A stretch of 64,000 nt of DNA from Nocardia tengchongensis (GCF_018362975.1 NZ_CP074371.1:4278001-4342000); one strand, 5' to 3'; positions 36,593 through 45,609 are shown, counted from the first letter of the stretch. Made by a program: numbers and translations. The notes: generated by a model from the sequence alone, not told the origin.

Positions 36593-36598
36593 AAAGCG

Positions 36599-36643
36599 CA
36601 GTGGCACACCGGCGCGGGCGGATCTCGCGCCGGTGTGCCACTG
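36599..36643. terminator. Strong bidirectional terminator hairpin
   Basis: Two exactly complementary arms of 18 bases, 36599-36616 and 36626-36643, enclose a nine-base loop. The hairpin sits between the stops of the convergent SnoaL and L,D-transpeptidase genes. On the minus strand it is followed by a TTTT run, fitting an intrinsic terminator. Confidence 0.85.
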
Positions 36644-36653
36644 GAAAGGCTTG

Positions 36654-37172
36654 TTACGGAACCACTTCGACCATGTCGCCGGGGTTGAGGTAGTTGAAGA
36701 ACTCCCGCGCGCCGTCCGGGGTCATCCGGATACAGCCGTGGGACTTCTTGTCGACCGGGCCGATGTGGAAGGCGATGTCGCCGTTGAAGAAGACCGCGTA
36801 CTCCATCGGAGCGTTGTGCATGGTGCTCCAGTGGAACGGCTTCTTGAACGAGACATGGAAGACGCCAGGCGGGGTCTCGAAGCCGGGCATGCCGTGGGAG
36901 ATGGGGGTGGGGCCGAAAACGACCTTGCCGTTGTCCATCAGCCACGCCTCGTTGGTGCTGAGCTTCAGGCAGGCGCGGGCGCCTGCGGTCGCGCACGGTG
37001 CGTTGACATCGCTGGGTGCGATGCCGGGGATGATCGCCGGGACACCGGGCACATCCGGTCCGCCTGGCCACAATGGTTCGGCCTGCGCGGGCACCGCCGC
37101 GAGTCCTGCGACCGCCACGCCGGCGAAGACCGCCGATCGCGCCGCCAAGCCGAGGGAACTTCTGCTGATCAT
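36654..37172 (-). CDS. Secreted L,D-transpeptidase (YkuD domain)
   Basis: 172 aa from ATG at 37172. Signal peptide with AVPAQAEP as cleavage region (about residue 31). The YkuD catalytic motif is SHGCIRM with His145 and Cys147, preceded by FHIGPVDKK. It probably makes 3-3 peptidoglycan crosslinks or attaches proteins, as in mycolic-acid bacteria. It is shorter than the mycobacterial Ldt enzymes and lacks their Ig-like domains. A 230-base gap upstream holds no gene. Confidence 0.92.
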   Translation of the reverse strand: MISRSSLGLAARSAVFAGVAVAGLAAVPAQAEPLWPGGPDVPGVPAIIPGIAPSDVNAPCATAGARACLKLSTNEAWLMDNGKVVFGPTPISHGMPGFETPPGVFHVSFKKPFHWSTMHNAPMEYAVFFNGDIAFHIGPVDKKSHGCIRMTPDGAREFFNYLNPGDMVEVVP

Positions 37173-37349
37173 CGCGTTCGACCCTCTCCTAGCCTCGCCC
37201 ACCACCCTGTTCGATCTCGCCTGTCAGGGCGAAGGGACTGCCTTGTTGACACAAGCACGGGACCTCTGGGTACCGGTAGATCATTCTGACTGGTGCCGCG
37301 CGCGATTCGCGGGATAAAACGCGACGGACGCGCCGACACGCCTGTTCAG

Positions 37350-37384
37350 GCCCGGCGGCACGCCGGTCGGCCCCGCTGCCGGGC
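37350..37384 (-). terminator. Hairpin after the Mce gene
   Basis: Arms GCCCGGCGGC (37350-37359) and GCTGCCGGGC (37375-37384) pair with one mismatch around a 15-base loop. It begins 18 bases downstream of the Mce-family stop on the minus strand and is a plausible terminator. Confidence 0.45.
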
Positions 37385-37402
37385 GTGGCGGACTCGCCGG
37401 AA

Positions 37403-38572
37403 TCACTTGACCGGCGGCAGCGTGCGCTCCTGCGGATCGACGCCGGTCGGCCGGTGCGCGCCATTGTTGGGAACATTCGGTCGCGGCGCGTTGGCGGATC
37501 CGCGGATCTGCTGGTCGGCGGGCGGATTGTCGCAGTAGTTCCAGCGCCCGAAGCCGCCCTCGGTGGCCAGGAACGGCGCCACCGCCGGGACCGGATACTG
37601 GCACCACGGCCGGCTCCAGATGTCGATGATGGTGTTGAACTCCCCGTTGTGGGCCGGCACGCCCATGGCGGAGGTGCCGATCACCAGGGCCGGGAACAGT
37701 TCGCGCACCGCGGGCAGCCGCAGCAGCGCCGCGGTCACGATGGCCGACATGGTGGTGGCCAGGCTCTGGATCGGATCCAGGTTCCGGTCCAGGGTGGCGT
37801 CGAGGATCGCGATCTGCTCGGGCGCGCGGTCGAGCAGGCCGCGCAGTTCGCCGTCCGCGGCGCGGGCCTGCGCGACCAGGGTCTGCGAATTGCGGGTCAG
37901 CGTGCCGAGATCGGGCTGGGCGTGGGACGTGGTGCCCGCGATGACCTGCAGGTTCTGCAACAGGCTGACGGTCTGGGGCAGCCGGTTGTCCAGACCGGTG
38001 GTCGCCACGCTCAGTCCTTCGATGAGGCCGCGCAGCTGATCGGGACCGCCGCCCAACGCGGTGTCCATATTGTCGAGAATCACCCCGACCTTGTCCGGGT
38101 CGATCGACGCGATGAGCTCGTTGCTGTCGGTCAGCGTCTGCCAGACCGGCGTCGGGGTGCTGATCCGGCTCGGATCGAAGCGCACCACCTGCCCGTCGTG
38201 CAGGTAGGGCGGCGCGTCGGAGTGCGGCCGGAAGTCGATGTACTGCTCGCCCACAGCGGACAGCGCCGCCACCGCGATCTCGGTGTCGGCCGGAATCTTG
38301 TACTTGTTCTCGATTTCCGCCGTCGCCGCGATACCGGCCCCGCCGTCGATGATCTCGATCGCTCTGACCGATCCGACCCGATATCCGCGCCAGGTCACAT
38401 CGTTACCCGCCTGCAAACCGCCGGAGCGATCCAACTGGACGGTCACCGAGTAGGTGCTGCCGGGTGCGCGCACCCGCGCCACATCGATCAGCAGATACGC
38501 CGCCCCGACCGCGAGCAGCAGGATCAGAGCCAGATTGGAGAACAACAACTTATGTCCGCGCAGCACGCTCAA
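37403..38572 (-). CDS. Orphan Mce (MlaD-domain) family protein
   Basis: About 389 aa from TTG at 38572 (GGAGG eight bases upstream); GTG at 38587 or 38564 are alternatives. One transmembrane anchor (LLFSNLALILLLAVGAAYLL) is followed by an MlaD domain (VTVQLDRSGGLQAGNDVTWRGYRVGSV) and a long helical Mce region (around DPIQSLATTMSAIVTAALL). Mce proteins form hexameric lipid-transport tunnels across the envelope and normally come as six genes in an operon with YrbE permeases. Here none of those is present, so this is an orphan Mce protein whose partners must be elsewhere. Confidence 0.85.
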   Translation of the reverse strand: MSVLRGHKLLFSNLALILLLAVGAAYLLIDVARVRAPGSTYSVTVQLDRSGGLQAGNDVTWRGYRVGSVRAIEIIDGGAGIAATAEIENKYKIPADTEIAVAALSAVGEQYIDFRPHSDAPPYLHDGQVVRFDPSRISTPTPVWQTLTDSNELIASIDPDKVGVILDNMDTALGGGPDQLRGLIEGLSVATTGLDNRLPQTVSLLQNLQVIAGTTSHAQPDLGTLTRNSQTLVAQARAADGELRGLLDRAPEQIAILDATLDRNLDPIQSLATTMSAIVTAALLRLPAVRELFPALVIGTSAMGVPAHNGEFNTIIDIWSRPWCQYPVPAVAPFLATEGGFGRWNYCDNPPADQQIRGSANAPRPNVPNNGAHRPTGVDPQERTLPPVK

Positions 38573-38682
38573 GAGGCCCGCCTCCACCGCTGAATAGCAG
38601 CCAATAGGGTTCGATGCACAGCAACTACCAGGCGAAACTGCGCGCAATCTAACCACAGTCGGGACGCGGGACCGGCGGGGGC

Positions 38683-38713
38683 GGTGTCCGGGCGGGCGGG
38701 TCGCCCGGACACC
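38683..38713 (-). terminator. Terminator of the LLM-condensation-glycosyltransferase operon
   Basis: Twelve-base perfectly complementary arms at 38683-38694 and 38702-38713 with a seven-base loop. It starts 21 bases after the glycosyltransferase stop on the minus strand. No T-run follows. Confidence 0.7.
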
Positions 38714-38734
38714 GGGTTTCGGAACGGGAGTGGG

Positions 38735-39984
38735 TCAGTTCTTCGGCAGCGCGGCCAGGTGCGCCTCGACGGCCTTCACCGCCTGGCCCACCCCGTCCTC
38801 GGCGGCGATCCGGGCCGCCATGCGAGTCGCGTTGTCGCGCAGCGCGGTATCGGTGGTGGCGCGGCGGATGGCGTCGGTGAGGCGGTCCTCCGACATCTTC
38901 GAATACGGGATGGTCGCCGGGCTGACCCCCAGATCGATCAGGCGTTGTGCCCAGAACGGCTGATCGGCGTAGACCGGAACGCCGATGGCGGGGACACCCG
39001 CGCGCAGGCCCGCGGCGGTCGTGCCCGCCCCGCAGTGGTGGACCACCGCCGCCATGCGCGGGAACAGCCAATCGTGCGGCGCCTCACCGATGGTCAGCAC
39101 GTCGTCGCCGGTGACCTCGAGGTTGAGCCAGCCGCTCTGCACGATGCCGCGCACCCCGGCCCGGCGCAGCGCCGCGCCGATGATCTTGCCGGTGCGGCCG
39201 GTGCCCGCGCTGCTGTCGGCCATGCTGCCGAAGCCGAGGAACACCGGCGGCGGCCCGGCGGCGAGGAAGTCCACCAGCTCGGCGGGCGGCTCCCAGCCTT
39301 CGGGGCGCGGCGGCCACCAGTATCCGGTCACCTCCAGCCCCGCCCGCCAATCGGCCGGGCGCGGAACGACACTGGGGGAGTAGCCGTTGAGCATCGGCCA
39401 GCCCGCCGCGGTGCGGGCCCGACGCAGGTCGTACACCGAGATCGGCGGCAGGCCGAGTTCGCGGCGGAAGAAGGCGACCGAGCTCGCGTAGAAGCGGTCG
39501 TTGAACCAGGCCCCGAAGTCGGCGGCGAGCCGGTTGCCGCGCGCGCCGAAATCGTAGGCGCCGTAGGCCGAGGGCGCGTGGTCGGCGGTGGCGGACAGCG
39601 GCTGGAACCGCAGTCCGATCGAGGGGACGCCCTTGGCCTCGGCCAGCGCCAGGCCGCGTACTCCGTCGGCGGCGGCAGCAGCAGGACGTCGGCGGGCTCG
39701 TCGATCAGCGCCCGGATCATGCCCAGGCCCAGACTCCGGACTCCCTTGGGCGAGGAGAACTTCCAGCCCGCGGACAGCCGGTTGACGTCGGGATCGGTCA
39801 TGTCGATGTCGATGTCGTGGGTCATCTCGCGGAACTCGAGCCCACAGCGGGTGATCTGTTCGGCGAACAGGGTGTGCGCGGCCACCACGACCTCGTGTCC
39901 GGCGTCGCGCAGTCCCACGCCGAGGCCGGTCAGCGGCGCGATGTCGCCGCGGCTGCCGATGCCCACCAGCACGATCCTGCTCAT
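38735..39984 (-). pseudogene. GT1/GT28 glycosyltransferase, frameshifted
   Basis: The N-terminal half starts MSRIVLVGIGSRGDIAPLTG and continues to DVLLLPPPTEYA; the rest, beginning GLALAEAKGVPSIGLRFQPL and reading through VFLGFGSM and HHCGAGTTAAGLRAGVP, is in another frame. A missing base near 39656 (TACGCGGCC in place of TACGCGGGCC) would restore one frame; total length plus one is divisible by three (416 aa). The C-terminal motif is the nucleotide-sugar site of UGT-type enzymes that glycosylate lipids or polyketides. The start overlaps the condensation gene stop (ATGA). Confidence 0.8.
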
Positions 39985-41252
39985 CGGACCTCCACGTTCT
40001 CGATGATGGTCAGCCAGCGGGTCACGACGGCCCGCATCCGGTCGGCGCCGAGGCCGCCGTCGGGGGAGTGCACCGAATAGTGCACCTGCTCAACGCCTTC
40101 GGGTTTGCTGGTGCCCAGGAACAGGCTCATATCGAACATCTTCAGCCGGGCCTGTTCGCGCGAGTGCGCGTCCGGGATCCACACGCCCACGTCGCCGAGG
40201 AAGTTGAAGTAGAACTTGGGCGAGTTGAAGGTCAGGAAATGCGACCAGCTTTCGGGATGATGCCAGCGCAGCAGCGTGAAATCCTCGGGGTGCGCGGGAT
40301 ATCCGGCGAGGGCGTCGCTCAGGCGTTCGTCGAGGGTGCCGGTCGCGGGCCGCAGCAGCCACGGGTAGTCGTCGGAGATCCAGGCGACCGTGCGCGAGAG
40401 GTCGGTGCCGGGTCGCAGGCGGCTGTAGCGGCCGTGCTTCTGCACGGTGATGGGGCGGGCGACCCCGGTCGCGTCCTCGATGGCCAAACCCAGTGTGACG
40501 AGCAGGATTCGGGTGTAGCTGGCCCCGAACGCCTCGGGCAGTTCGACCAGCAGTCGCTGCGCCAGCGGCCCGTCGATGACGCCGTCGAAGTGCGCCGACT
40601 TCGGGGTGTCGGCCCGGTCGAGTTTGGCGGGCTCGCTGTCGGAGGCGGCCAGCCAGTAGTCGCGTTCCCCGACCCGGGTGGTCGCGTACTCGTCGAGGTA
40701 TTCGGCCCATTCCGACCCGGTGATCGACTCGGGCGGCAGCGAGATCTCCTCGCCCGCCGACCATTGCCGGGCGTAGGTGGCGATGTCTTCCCACAGCACC
40801 CACATGGAGATGCCGTCGATGGCGATGTGGTGGGCGGTGAACAGCAGGATGTTCACGTCGAAGGAGCGGGTGAGCAGCGCCGCGGTGACGATCTTGCCGG
40901 CGGTCGGGTCCAGTCGCAGGTTGGCCGCGGCGGACTGTTCGGCGATGACGGTAGCGAGCTCCTCGGGGTCGAGGTCCTCGATGTCGATGGTCCGGACGTC
41001 GACGCGGGCGGGATCGATGACGCCGCCGGATGCGGGTTCGATCTCGCAGGCCGCGTCCGCGCCGTAGCTGTAGCGGCTGCGCAGCGACTCGTGGGTGTCG
41101 ATCAGGGTGTTGATCAGCCGCTGCGTGTCCTCGAGTCCCATGGTCACCGGGAGCGGGCAGGGAATGGTGACGCCGAAGACGCCCGGATTCTCGTCCCAGG
41201 TCAGGAATTTCTTGGCGGCGGCGGTGAGCCGCCCGGGGCGCAGGTCTGTCAT
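39981..41252 (-). CDS. Stand-alone condensation-domain acyltransferase
   Basis: 423 aa. The catalytic motif HHIAIDG (His141, His142, Asp146, Gly147) and the layout of NRPS condensation domains or Pap acyltransferases are present, with no adenylation or carrier domain. Such free enzymes esterify or amidate a lipid, sugar or polyketide with a carrier-bound acyl group. The upstream LLM flavoenzyme ends 25 bases before its start and the downstream glycosyltransferase overlaps its stop, so the three form a small biosynthetic operon, perhaps for an acylated glycolipid. Confidence 0.85.
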   Translation of the reverse strand: MTDLRPGRLTAAAKKFLTWDENPGVFGVTIPCPLPVTMGLEDTQRLINTLIDTHESLRSRYSYGADAACEIEPASGGVIDPARVDVRTIDIEDLDPEELATVIAEQSAAANLRLDPTAGKIVTAALLTRSFDVNILLFTAHHIAIDGISMWVLWEDIATYARQWSAGEEISLPPESITGSEWAEYLDEYATTRVGERDYWLAASDSEPAKLDRADTPKSAHFDGVIDGPLAQRLLVELPEAFGASYTRILLVTLGLAIEDATGVARPITVQKHGRYSRLRPGTDLSRTVAWISDDYPWLLRPATGTLDERLSDALAGYPAHPEDFTLLRWHHPESWSHFLTFNSPKFYFNFLGDVGVWIPDAHSREQARLKMFDMSLFLGTSKPEGVEQVHYSVHSPDGGLGADRMRAVVTRWLTIIENVEVR

Positions 41253-41277
41253 GAAGGTCCTCTGGCTGGATTTCTGA

Positions 41278-42264
41278 TCATCGAACGGTGGTGAGAGACA
41301 GCACGTGGTCGCCGAGCAAACGCAGGCTGGTCCAGCCCGCCTCGATCGGCAGCCCGCCGATCAGCGGGTTCATCAGGATCTCGGTGCGCCCGGCCGCGAT
41401 CTGGTCGAGCAGCTGTGCGGGCGTGAGGATTTCGAGGTAGCCGTGGGCGCGCAGTGATTCCACGGAATCGGGCACCGCGTCGTGCGGGCGGGAGATGCCC
41501 TCGCGTCCCCACGACGCGTACTCGCGGATCTCGGTCAGAATGTGCGGGCCGTATTCGTGCCAGGCCCGGTCCGGGTCCTCGTGCAGCAGGGTGTGCCGGC
41601 TGTCGGGCTCGGGCTTATGGACGAAACCTGTGGTGCCGCAACGGATCAGCTCCTGCTGATACAGCTCCTCCACCGCGGGGGCGGGTAGCGGCAGCGCCAG
41701 TCCCAGTCCGAAGCGCGCGGCTCGGCGGGCGGTCGCGGGGCTCATTCCGGCGATCAGCAGGTGCGGGTGCGGCTTGGTGAACGGTTTGGGCGTGACATCG
41801 AAGGCGTGCCCCTCGCCCGGCATCGGCTCGTCCCGCCAGGCCGCCAGCATGATCTCGAGCGCCTCGTCCATGAGTTTGCCGCGACGGGTGAAATCGCGCC
41901 CGAGGGCCGTGTATTCCGTTGGGCGGTAACCGATCGCGGCGAGCACGGTCAGTCGCCCGCCGGCCAGGTTGTCGAGCACGGCCAGGTCCTCGGCCAACCG
42001 GACCGGGTTGTACAGCGGGACGATCAGCGCGCCGATGCTGATCCGGATCCGTTCGGTGCGCGCCGCGACCGCCGCCGCCAGCAGCAGTGGTGCGGGCAGC
42101 CAGCCGGTGCCCGAGCCGTGGTGCTCTTCGACGTTCACCACCGCGAACCCGCACCGTTCCGCGTACTCGGCCATGTCGAGGGCGGCGCGGTAGCGCTCGT
42201 GATTCCCGGCCCGCGGGTCGTCGATATTGGTCATATTGAGCTTGAGCGCCGCCACCACGTTCAT
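41278..42264 (-). CDS. LLM-class flavin-dependent oxidoreductase
   Basis: 328 aa from ATG at 42264; a TTG at 42300 is possible. Luciferase-like TIM-barrel features are MAEYAERCGFAVVNVEEHHG, a LPAPLLLAAAVAARTERIRI strand, YNPVRLAEDLAVLDNLAGGRLTVLAAIGYRPTEY, and a terminal segment LTPAQLLDQIAAGRTEIL. It uses FMNH2 or F420 and oxygen; substrate unknown. It is the first gene of the three-gene operon ending with the glycosyltransferase. Confidence 0.88.
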   Translation of the reverse strand: MNVVAALKLNMTNIDDPRAGNHERYRAALDMAEYAERCGFAVVNVEEHHGSGTGWLPAPLLLAAAVAARTERIRISIGALIVPLYNPVRLAEDLAVLDNLAGGRLTVLAAIGYRPTEYTALGRDFTRRGKLMDEALEIMLAAWRDEPMPGEGHAFDVTPKPFTKPHPHLLIAGMSPATARRAARFGLGLALPLPAPAVEELYQQELIRCGTTGFVHKPEPDSRHTLLHEDPDRAWHEYGPHILTEIREYASWGREGISRPHDAVPDSVESLRAHGYLEILTPAQLLDQIAAGRTEILMNPLIGGLPIEAGWTSLRLLGDHVLSLTTVR

Positions 42265-42366
42265 GCAGCCAATATCGAATGTGCCGGTGCGGCAGGACAA
42301 CCTGCGCCGATGCCCCAGTCAGGTGGTTCGTGCGAGCGGGGCACCACCGGGAGAGACCCGAACGAT

Positions 42367-42381
42367 GCCGGTGCCACCGGC
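42367..42381 (-). terminator. Palindrome after the LuxR-type regulator
   Basis: GCCGGTG and CACCGGC flank a single central C, a 15-base perfect palindrome 26 bases downstream of the regulator stop on the minus strand. It could end the regulator transcript or serve as an operator for the LLM operon; the two cannot be separated by eye. Confidence 0.3.
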
Positions 42382-42407
42382 GGGGGTACCGGCCCGGACG
42401 GCAACCA

Positions 42408-43097
42408 CTACGGCGGGTCGAGCAGGCCGAGTTGGGCTGCGCGGACCCCGATCTGGAAGCGGCTGCGCACCTCGAGCCGGGTCATCAGATCGGCGATGTG
42501 ACGGCGGTAGGTGCGCAGCGACATGCCCAGGCGGCGGGCCGCCGTCTCGTCGATCAGACCGAGGTTGAGGGTGTTCAGGACCGCGCGGGCAGTAACGTTC
42601 AATTCGACTGGGCCGCTGTCGATCCGGCTCGGCAGGCCGTGCCCGGACTGCCAGCTGAGCAGTGCGAACTGGTGCAGTGCGCGCAGCAGGGCGGGTTCGC
42701 GGACGAGGTAGGCGTAGGGATGGTCGGCGCCCGCCCCGCTCCACAGCACCGCCACCGTGCGGTCCAGGATCAGCACATTGTGGAAGTCGTTGTCGGTGAC
42801 GCGGATCTGCGCACCGAGGGAGGACTGGCGCAGCAGCGGCTGCCGGTCGCGGCTTTCCAGGTAGTCGGGCGAGTAGAGCAGCCGGACCTCTTTGCCCGCA
42901 GCCAGCAGGTCGTCGACCACCACCTGGCCGAGGCGCAGGTGATCGGTGGAGTGGGTGGGGTTCGAGACCGCCACCACCGCCTCGCGCCGGGCATGGCGCA
43001 GCAGCTGGTGGACATCCTGATCCCAGTGCCCGTCCTGGCTGAACCGGACGATGCCGGTGGCCAGGGTGCCGGTGGCGTCGGTCCGCTGTCGCTGCAT
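42408..43097 (-). CDS. LuxR-type HTH regulator with phospholipase D-like N-terminus
   Basis: 229 aa from ATG at 43097. The C-terminus holds a LuxR-like helix-turn-helix: LNTLNLGLIDETAARRLGMSLRTYRRHIADLMTRLEVRSR. The N-terminal half (DQDVHQLLRHARREAVVAVS, EVRLLYSPDYLE, VAVLWSGAGADHPYAYLV) resembles the sensor part of actinobacterial TrmB/LuxR regulators that adopt a degenerate PLD-like fold; this is inferred. It is divergent from a pair of acyl-CoA dehydrogenase genes (100 bases between), and palindromes lie between them. Confidence 0.8.
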   Translation of the reverse strand: MQRQRTDATGTLATGIVRFSQDGHWDQDVHQLLRHARREAVVAVSNPTHSTDHLRLGQVVVDDLLAAGKEVRLLYSPDYLESRDRQPLLRQSSLGAQIRVTDNDFHNVLILDRTVAVLWSGAGADHPYAYLVREPALLRALHQFALLSWQSGHGLPSRIDSGPVELNVTARAVLNTLNLGLIDETAARRLGMSLRTYRRHIADLMTRLEVRSRFQIGVRAAQLGLLDPP

Positions 43098-43109
43098 CAC
43101 TTCCCCGAT

Positions 43110-43158
43110 CCTGGCAGGCGACCTGGCGTTTCCGGTCGATCTGGCAGCTTCCTGCCAG
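43110..43158. promoter_or_regulatory. Palindromic operator candidates between regulator and acyl-CoA dehydrogenase
   Basis: CCTGGCAGG at 43110-43118 is a nine-base palindrome with one central base, and CTGGCAG (43141-43147) with CTGCCAG (43152-43158) forms a seven-base inverted repeat with a four-base spacer. The shared CTGGCAG half-site suggests binding of one regulator, most likely the divergent LuxR-type protein. Confidence 0.45.
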
Positions 43159-43197
43159 CCCGGCGGATCCGGCCCGGCCGCTTCCTACCGTCAGCTT

Positions 43198-44382
43198 ATG
43201 CACATCAGTTTGACCGAAGAACAGCATCGGCTGCGGAAACGGCTGCGCGAGTATTTCGCCGATCTCGTCACCCCCGAGGTGCGGGCGGCGCTGCGGTCGG
43301 GGCCGGGCGGCGAGCACGGTGACGGGATCGTCTACAAGGAGGTGGTGCGCCGGCTGGGCGCGGACGGCTGGCTGGTGCTGGGCTGGCCGGAAGAGCATGG
43401 CGGGCAAGGCCGCCCGATGCTGGATCAGCTGATCTTCCTGGACGAGGCCGCGGCGGCCGGCGTGCCGCTGCCGTACCTGACCGTGAACACCGTCGGGCCG
43501 ACCATCATGCGCTACGGCACCGAGGAGCAGAAGGCGTATTTCCTGCCGCGGATCGCCCGCGGTGAACTGCACTTCTCCATCGGCTATTCGGAGCCGGAAG
43601 CGGGCACCGACCTGGCGTCGCTGCGCACCCGCGCGGTGCGCGACGGGGACGACTACGTGATCGACGGCGAGAAGATGTGGACCAGCCTCATCGAATACGC
43701 CGACTACGTCTGGCTGGCCGCGCGCACCGATCCGGCGGCGAGCAAGCACGCCGGCCTGTCGATCTTCATGGTTCCGGCCACCGCGCCCGGGTTCTCGTGG
43801 ACCAAGGTGCACACCATGGCCGGAGTCGGCACCAGCGCCACCTACTACGCCGACGTCCGGGTGCCCGCGCGGAACCTGGTGCACGGGGAGAACCGGGGGT
43901 GGGCGCTGATCACCAATCAGCTCAATCACGAACGCGTGGCGCTGGCCTCGGCCGCGCCGCTCGCGGAGTCGCTGCGGCAGGTCACCGCCTGGGCGCGCGC
44001 CACCGTACTGCCCGACGGGTCCCGGGTGATGGACGCCGAATGGGTGCGGCTGCACCTGGCCCGCGTGCACGCCCACACCGAATATCTGAAGCTGCGCAAC
44101 TGGCGGACCGCGTGGGCGGCCGATCGCGGTGAACTCGGCCCGGCGGACGCCTCCGCCACCAAGGTGTTCGGCACCGAGTTCGCCATCGAGGGGTATCGGC
44201 TGCTCATGGAGGTGCTCGGGGCCGACGCCGTGGTGCGCGCCGATTCCCCGGGCGCACTGCTGCTCGGCCGCCTCGAACGCTTCCACCGCACCTCGCTCAT
44301 CCTGACCTTCGGCGGCGGCATCAACGAGGTGCAGCGCGACATCATCGCCAAGACCGCCCTCGGCCTGCCCGTCACCCGCTGA
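43198..44382 (+). CDS. Acyl-CoA dehydrogenase, FadE type (subunit 1)
   Basis: 394 aa from ATG at 43198. N-terminal helical domain (LTEEQHRLRKRLREYFADLV), the FAD-binding middle domain (FSIGYSEPEAGTDLASLRTRAVRDGDDYVIDGEKMWTS) and a C-terminal helical domain ending in IAKTALGLPVTR. The catalytic glutamate position of classical enzymes is not obvious. It and the next gene, 20 bases later, form the pair typical of actinobacterial heteromeric acyl-CoA dehydrogenases, such as those that shorten steroid or other CoA side chains. Confidence 0.88.
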   Translation: MHISLTEEQHRLRKRLREYFADLVTPEVRAALRSGPGGEHGDGIVYKEVVRRLGADGWLVLGWPEEHGGQGRPMLDQLIFLDEAAAAGVPLPYLTVNTVGPTIMRYGTEEQKAYFLPRIARGELHFSIGYSEPEAGTDLASLRTRAVRDGDDYVIDGEKMWTSLIEYADYVWLAARTDPAASKHAGLSIFMVPATAPGFSWTKVHTMAGVGTSATYYADVRVPARNLVHGENRGWALITNQLNHERVALASAAPLAESLRQVTAWARATVLPDGSRVMDAEWVRLHLARVHAHTEYLKLRNWRTAWAADRGELGPADASATKVFGTEFAIEGYRLLMEVLGADAVVRADSPGALLLGRLERFHRTSLILTFGGGINEVQRDIIAKTALGLPVTR

Positions 44383-44402
44383 GCCGAACAAGGAGTAGGA
44401 CA

Positions 44403-45476
44403 ATGGATTTCGAATACACCGAAGCGCAGCGGGACCTGTCGGGACTGGCGCGCGAGCTGCTCACCGACTGGGCCGTGCGCAATCCCCGGACCGATGACAG
44501 CGGGTTCGACCCGGAGCTGTGGCGGGCCATGGCGGGCGCGGGACTGCTGGAGGCGGCGCTGCCCGAGCCGGTGGATGGGGGCGGGTTCGGGGTGCTGGAA
44601 CAGTGCGCCGTGCTGATCGAGATCGGCCGGACCGTCGCTCCCGCACCGTATTCCACGAGTATCGCCGTGGTCGCGGCGACGCTGGCCGAGTTCGGTGACG
44701 ATCTGCTGGTGCGGCGGCTGCGGCCGCTGCTGCGGGGCGAGACGACCTTCGCCGCCGCACTCGCCCGTGATTGCGCCGCCTTCGAGGCCGAGCGGGGTGA
44801 GAACGGCTGGTGCGTACGAGGTTCGCAGTCGGTGGTCGCGGCCGGGGCCTTCGCCGACGGGTTCCTCATCGAAGCCCGCGCCGGTGCGAATTCGATTCTG
44901 CTGGTTGTGGATCGGGCCGCAGCGGGTGTCACGGTCACCGGGCAGCAGGTGGTGAACGGCACCGACGCGGCCATCCTGGAACTACGCGAGGTCCAGGTTC
45001 CGGATGGCGATGTGATCCTCGCGCCCGAAGCGCCCGGCTGGGCCCGCCGTCGCGCCGCCTTGGCGGTATGCGCCCACCAGCTGGGGGTACTGGAACGCGC
45101 CCTGGAGATGACCGCCGAATATGCCCGCACCAGAAAGCAATTCGACAAGCCCATCGGCGCGTTCCAGGCGGTCCGGCAACGCCTGGCCGACGCCTACATC
45201 GACGTCGAGGCGGTTCGCCTGACGCTGTGGCAGGCCGCGTGGCGCGAATCCCACGGCTTGGTGGCCGAAGCCGAGATCGACGTGGCGAAATTCTGGGCGG
45301 CCGAAGCCGGGCACCGGGTGGCCCACACCGCCGTTCACGTGCACGCCAGTACCGGCATCTACCTGGACTATCCGATGCAGCGCTACTTCACGGCGGCCAA
45401 ACGCGCGGAATTCGAGTCGGGTACCGCGCTGACCCATCTGCGTGGCCTCGGCGCGTTCTTGGATGCCCCGGTGTAG
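44403..45476 (+). CDS. Acyl-CoA dehydrogenase, FadE type (subunit 2)
   Basis: 357 aa; ATG with AAGGAG upstream. It has the acyl-CoA dehydrogenase fold (MDFEYTEAQRDLSGLAREL, AEYARTRKQFDKPIGAFQAVRQRLADAYIDVEA) but a divergent FAD/substrate middle domain, as in the partner subunit of heteromeric enzymes. The ARTRKQFDKPIGAFQAV segment is the FAD-contact signature of the family. It is presumably co-translated with the previous gene to form one heteromeric enzyme; the CoA substrate is unknown. Confidence 0.88.
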   Translation: MDFEYTEAQRDLSGLARELLTDWAVRNPRTDDSGFDPELWRAMAGAGLLEAALPEPVDGGGFGVLEQCAVLIEIGRTVAPAPYSTSIAVVAATLAEFGDDLLVRRLRPLLRGETTFAAALARDCAAFEAERGENGWCVRGSQSVVAAGAFADGFLIEARAGANSILLVVDRAAAGVTVTGQQVVNGTDAAILELREVQVPDGDVILAPEAPGWARRRAALAVCAHQLGVLERALEMTAEYARTRKQFDKPIGAFQAVRQRLADAYIDVEAVRLTLWQAAWRESHGLVAEAEIDVAKFWAAEAGHRVAHTAVHVHASTGIYLDYPMQRYFTAAKRAEFESGTALTHLRGLGAFLDAPV

Positions 45477-45571
45477 TGGTGGAGCCGTCGCCCCGGTGGG
45501 CGACGGCCGTCCGACCCGCATCCGCCGAATGCGCACCCCTCGTGACGCACGCGGACATGACCTCAATCGCG

Positions 45572-45609
45572 CGCGGGCACCCGGAGGTTGCAGCTCCGGG
45601 GTACCCGCG
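45572..45609. terminator. Terminator hairpin between convergent genes
   Basis: Arms at 45572-45586 and 45594-45609 pair except for one mismatch and one bulged base, with a seven-base loop. It lies between the acyl-CoA dehydrogenase stop and the SARP regulator stop and could serve both. Confidence 0.6.

Noticed and set aside
35102..36607. Sigma factor with a 186-residue N-terminal extension
   Set aside because: The extension is antisense to the SnoaL gene and lacks conserved features; the ATG at 36049 has a strong ribosome site.
42319..44403. Minus-strand open frame of 694 codons
   Set aside because: It covers the acyl-CoA dehydrogenase at 43198-44382 in antisense and the regulator at 42408-43097 in a wrong frame.
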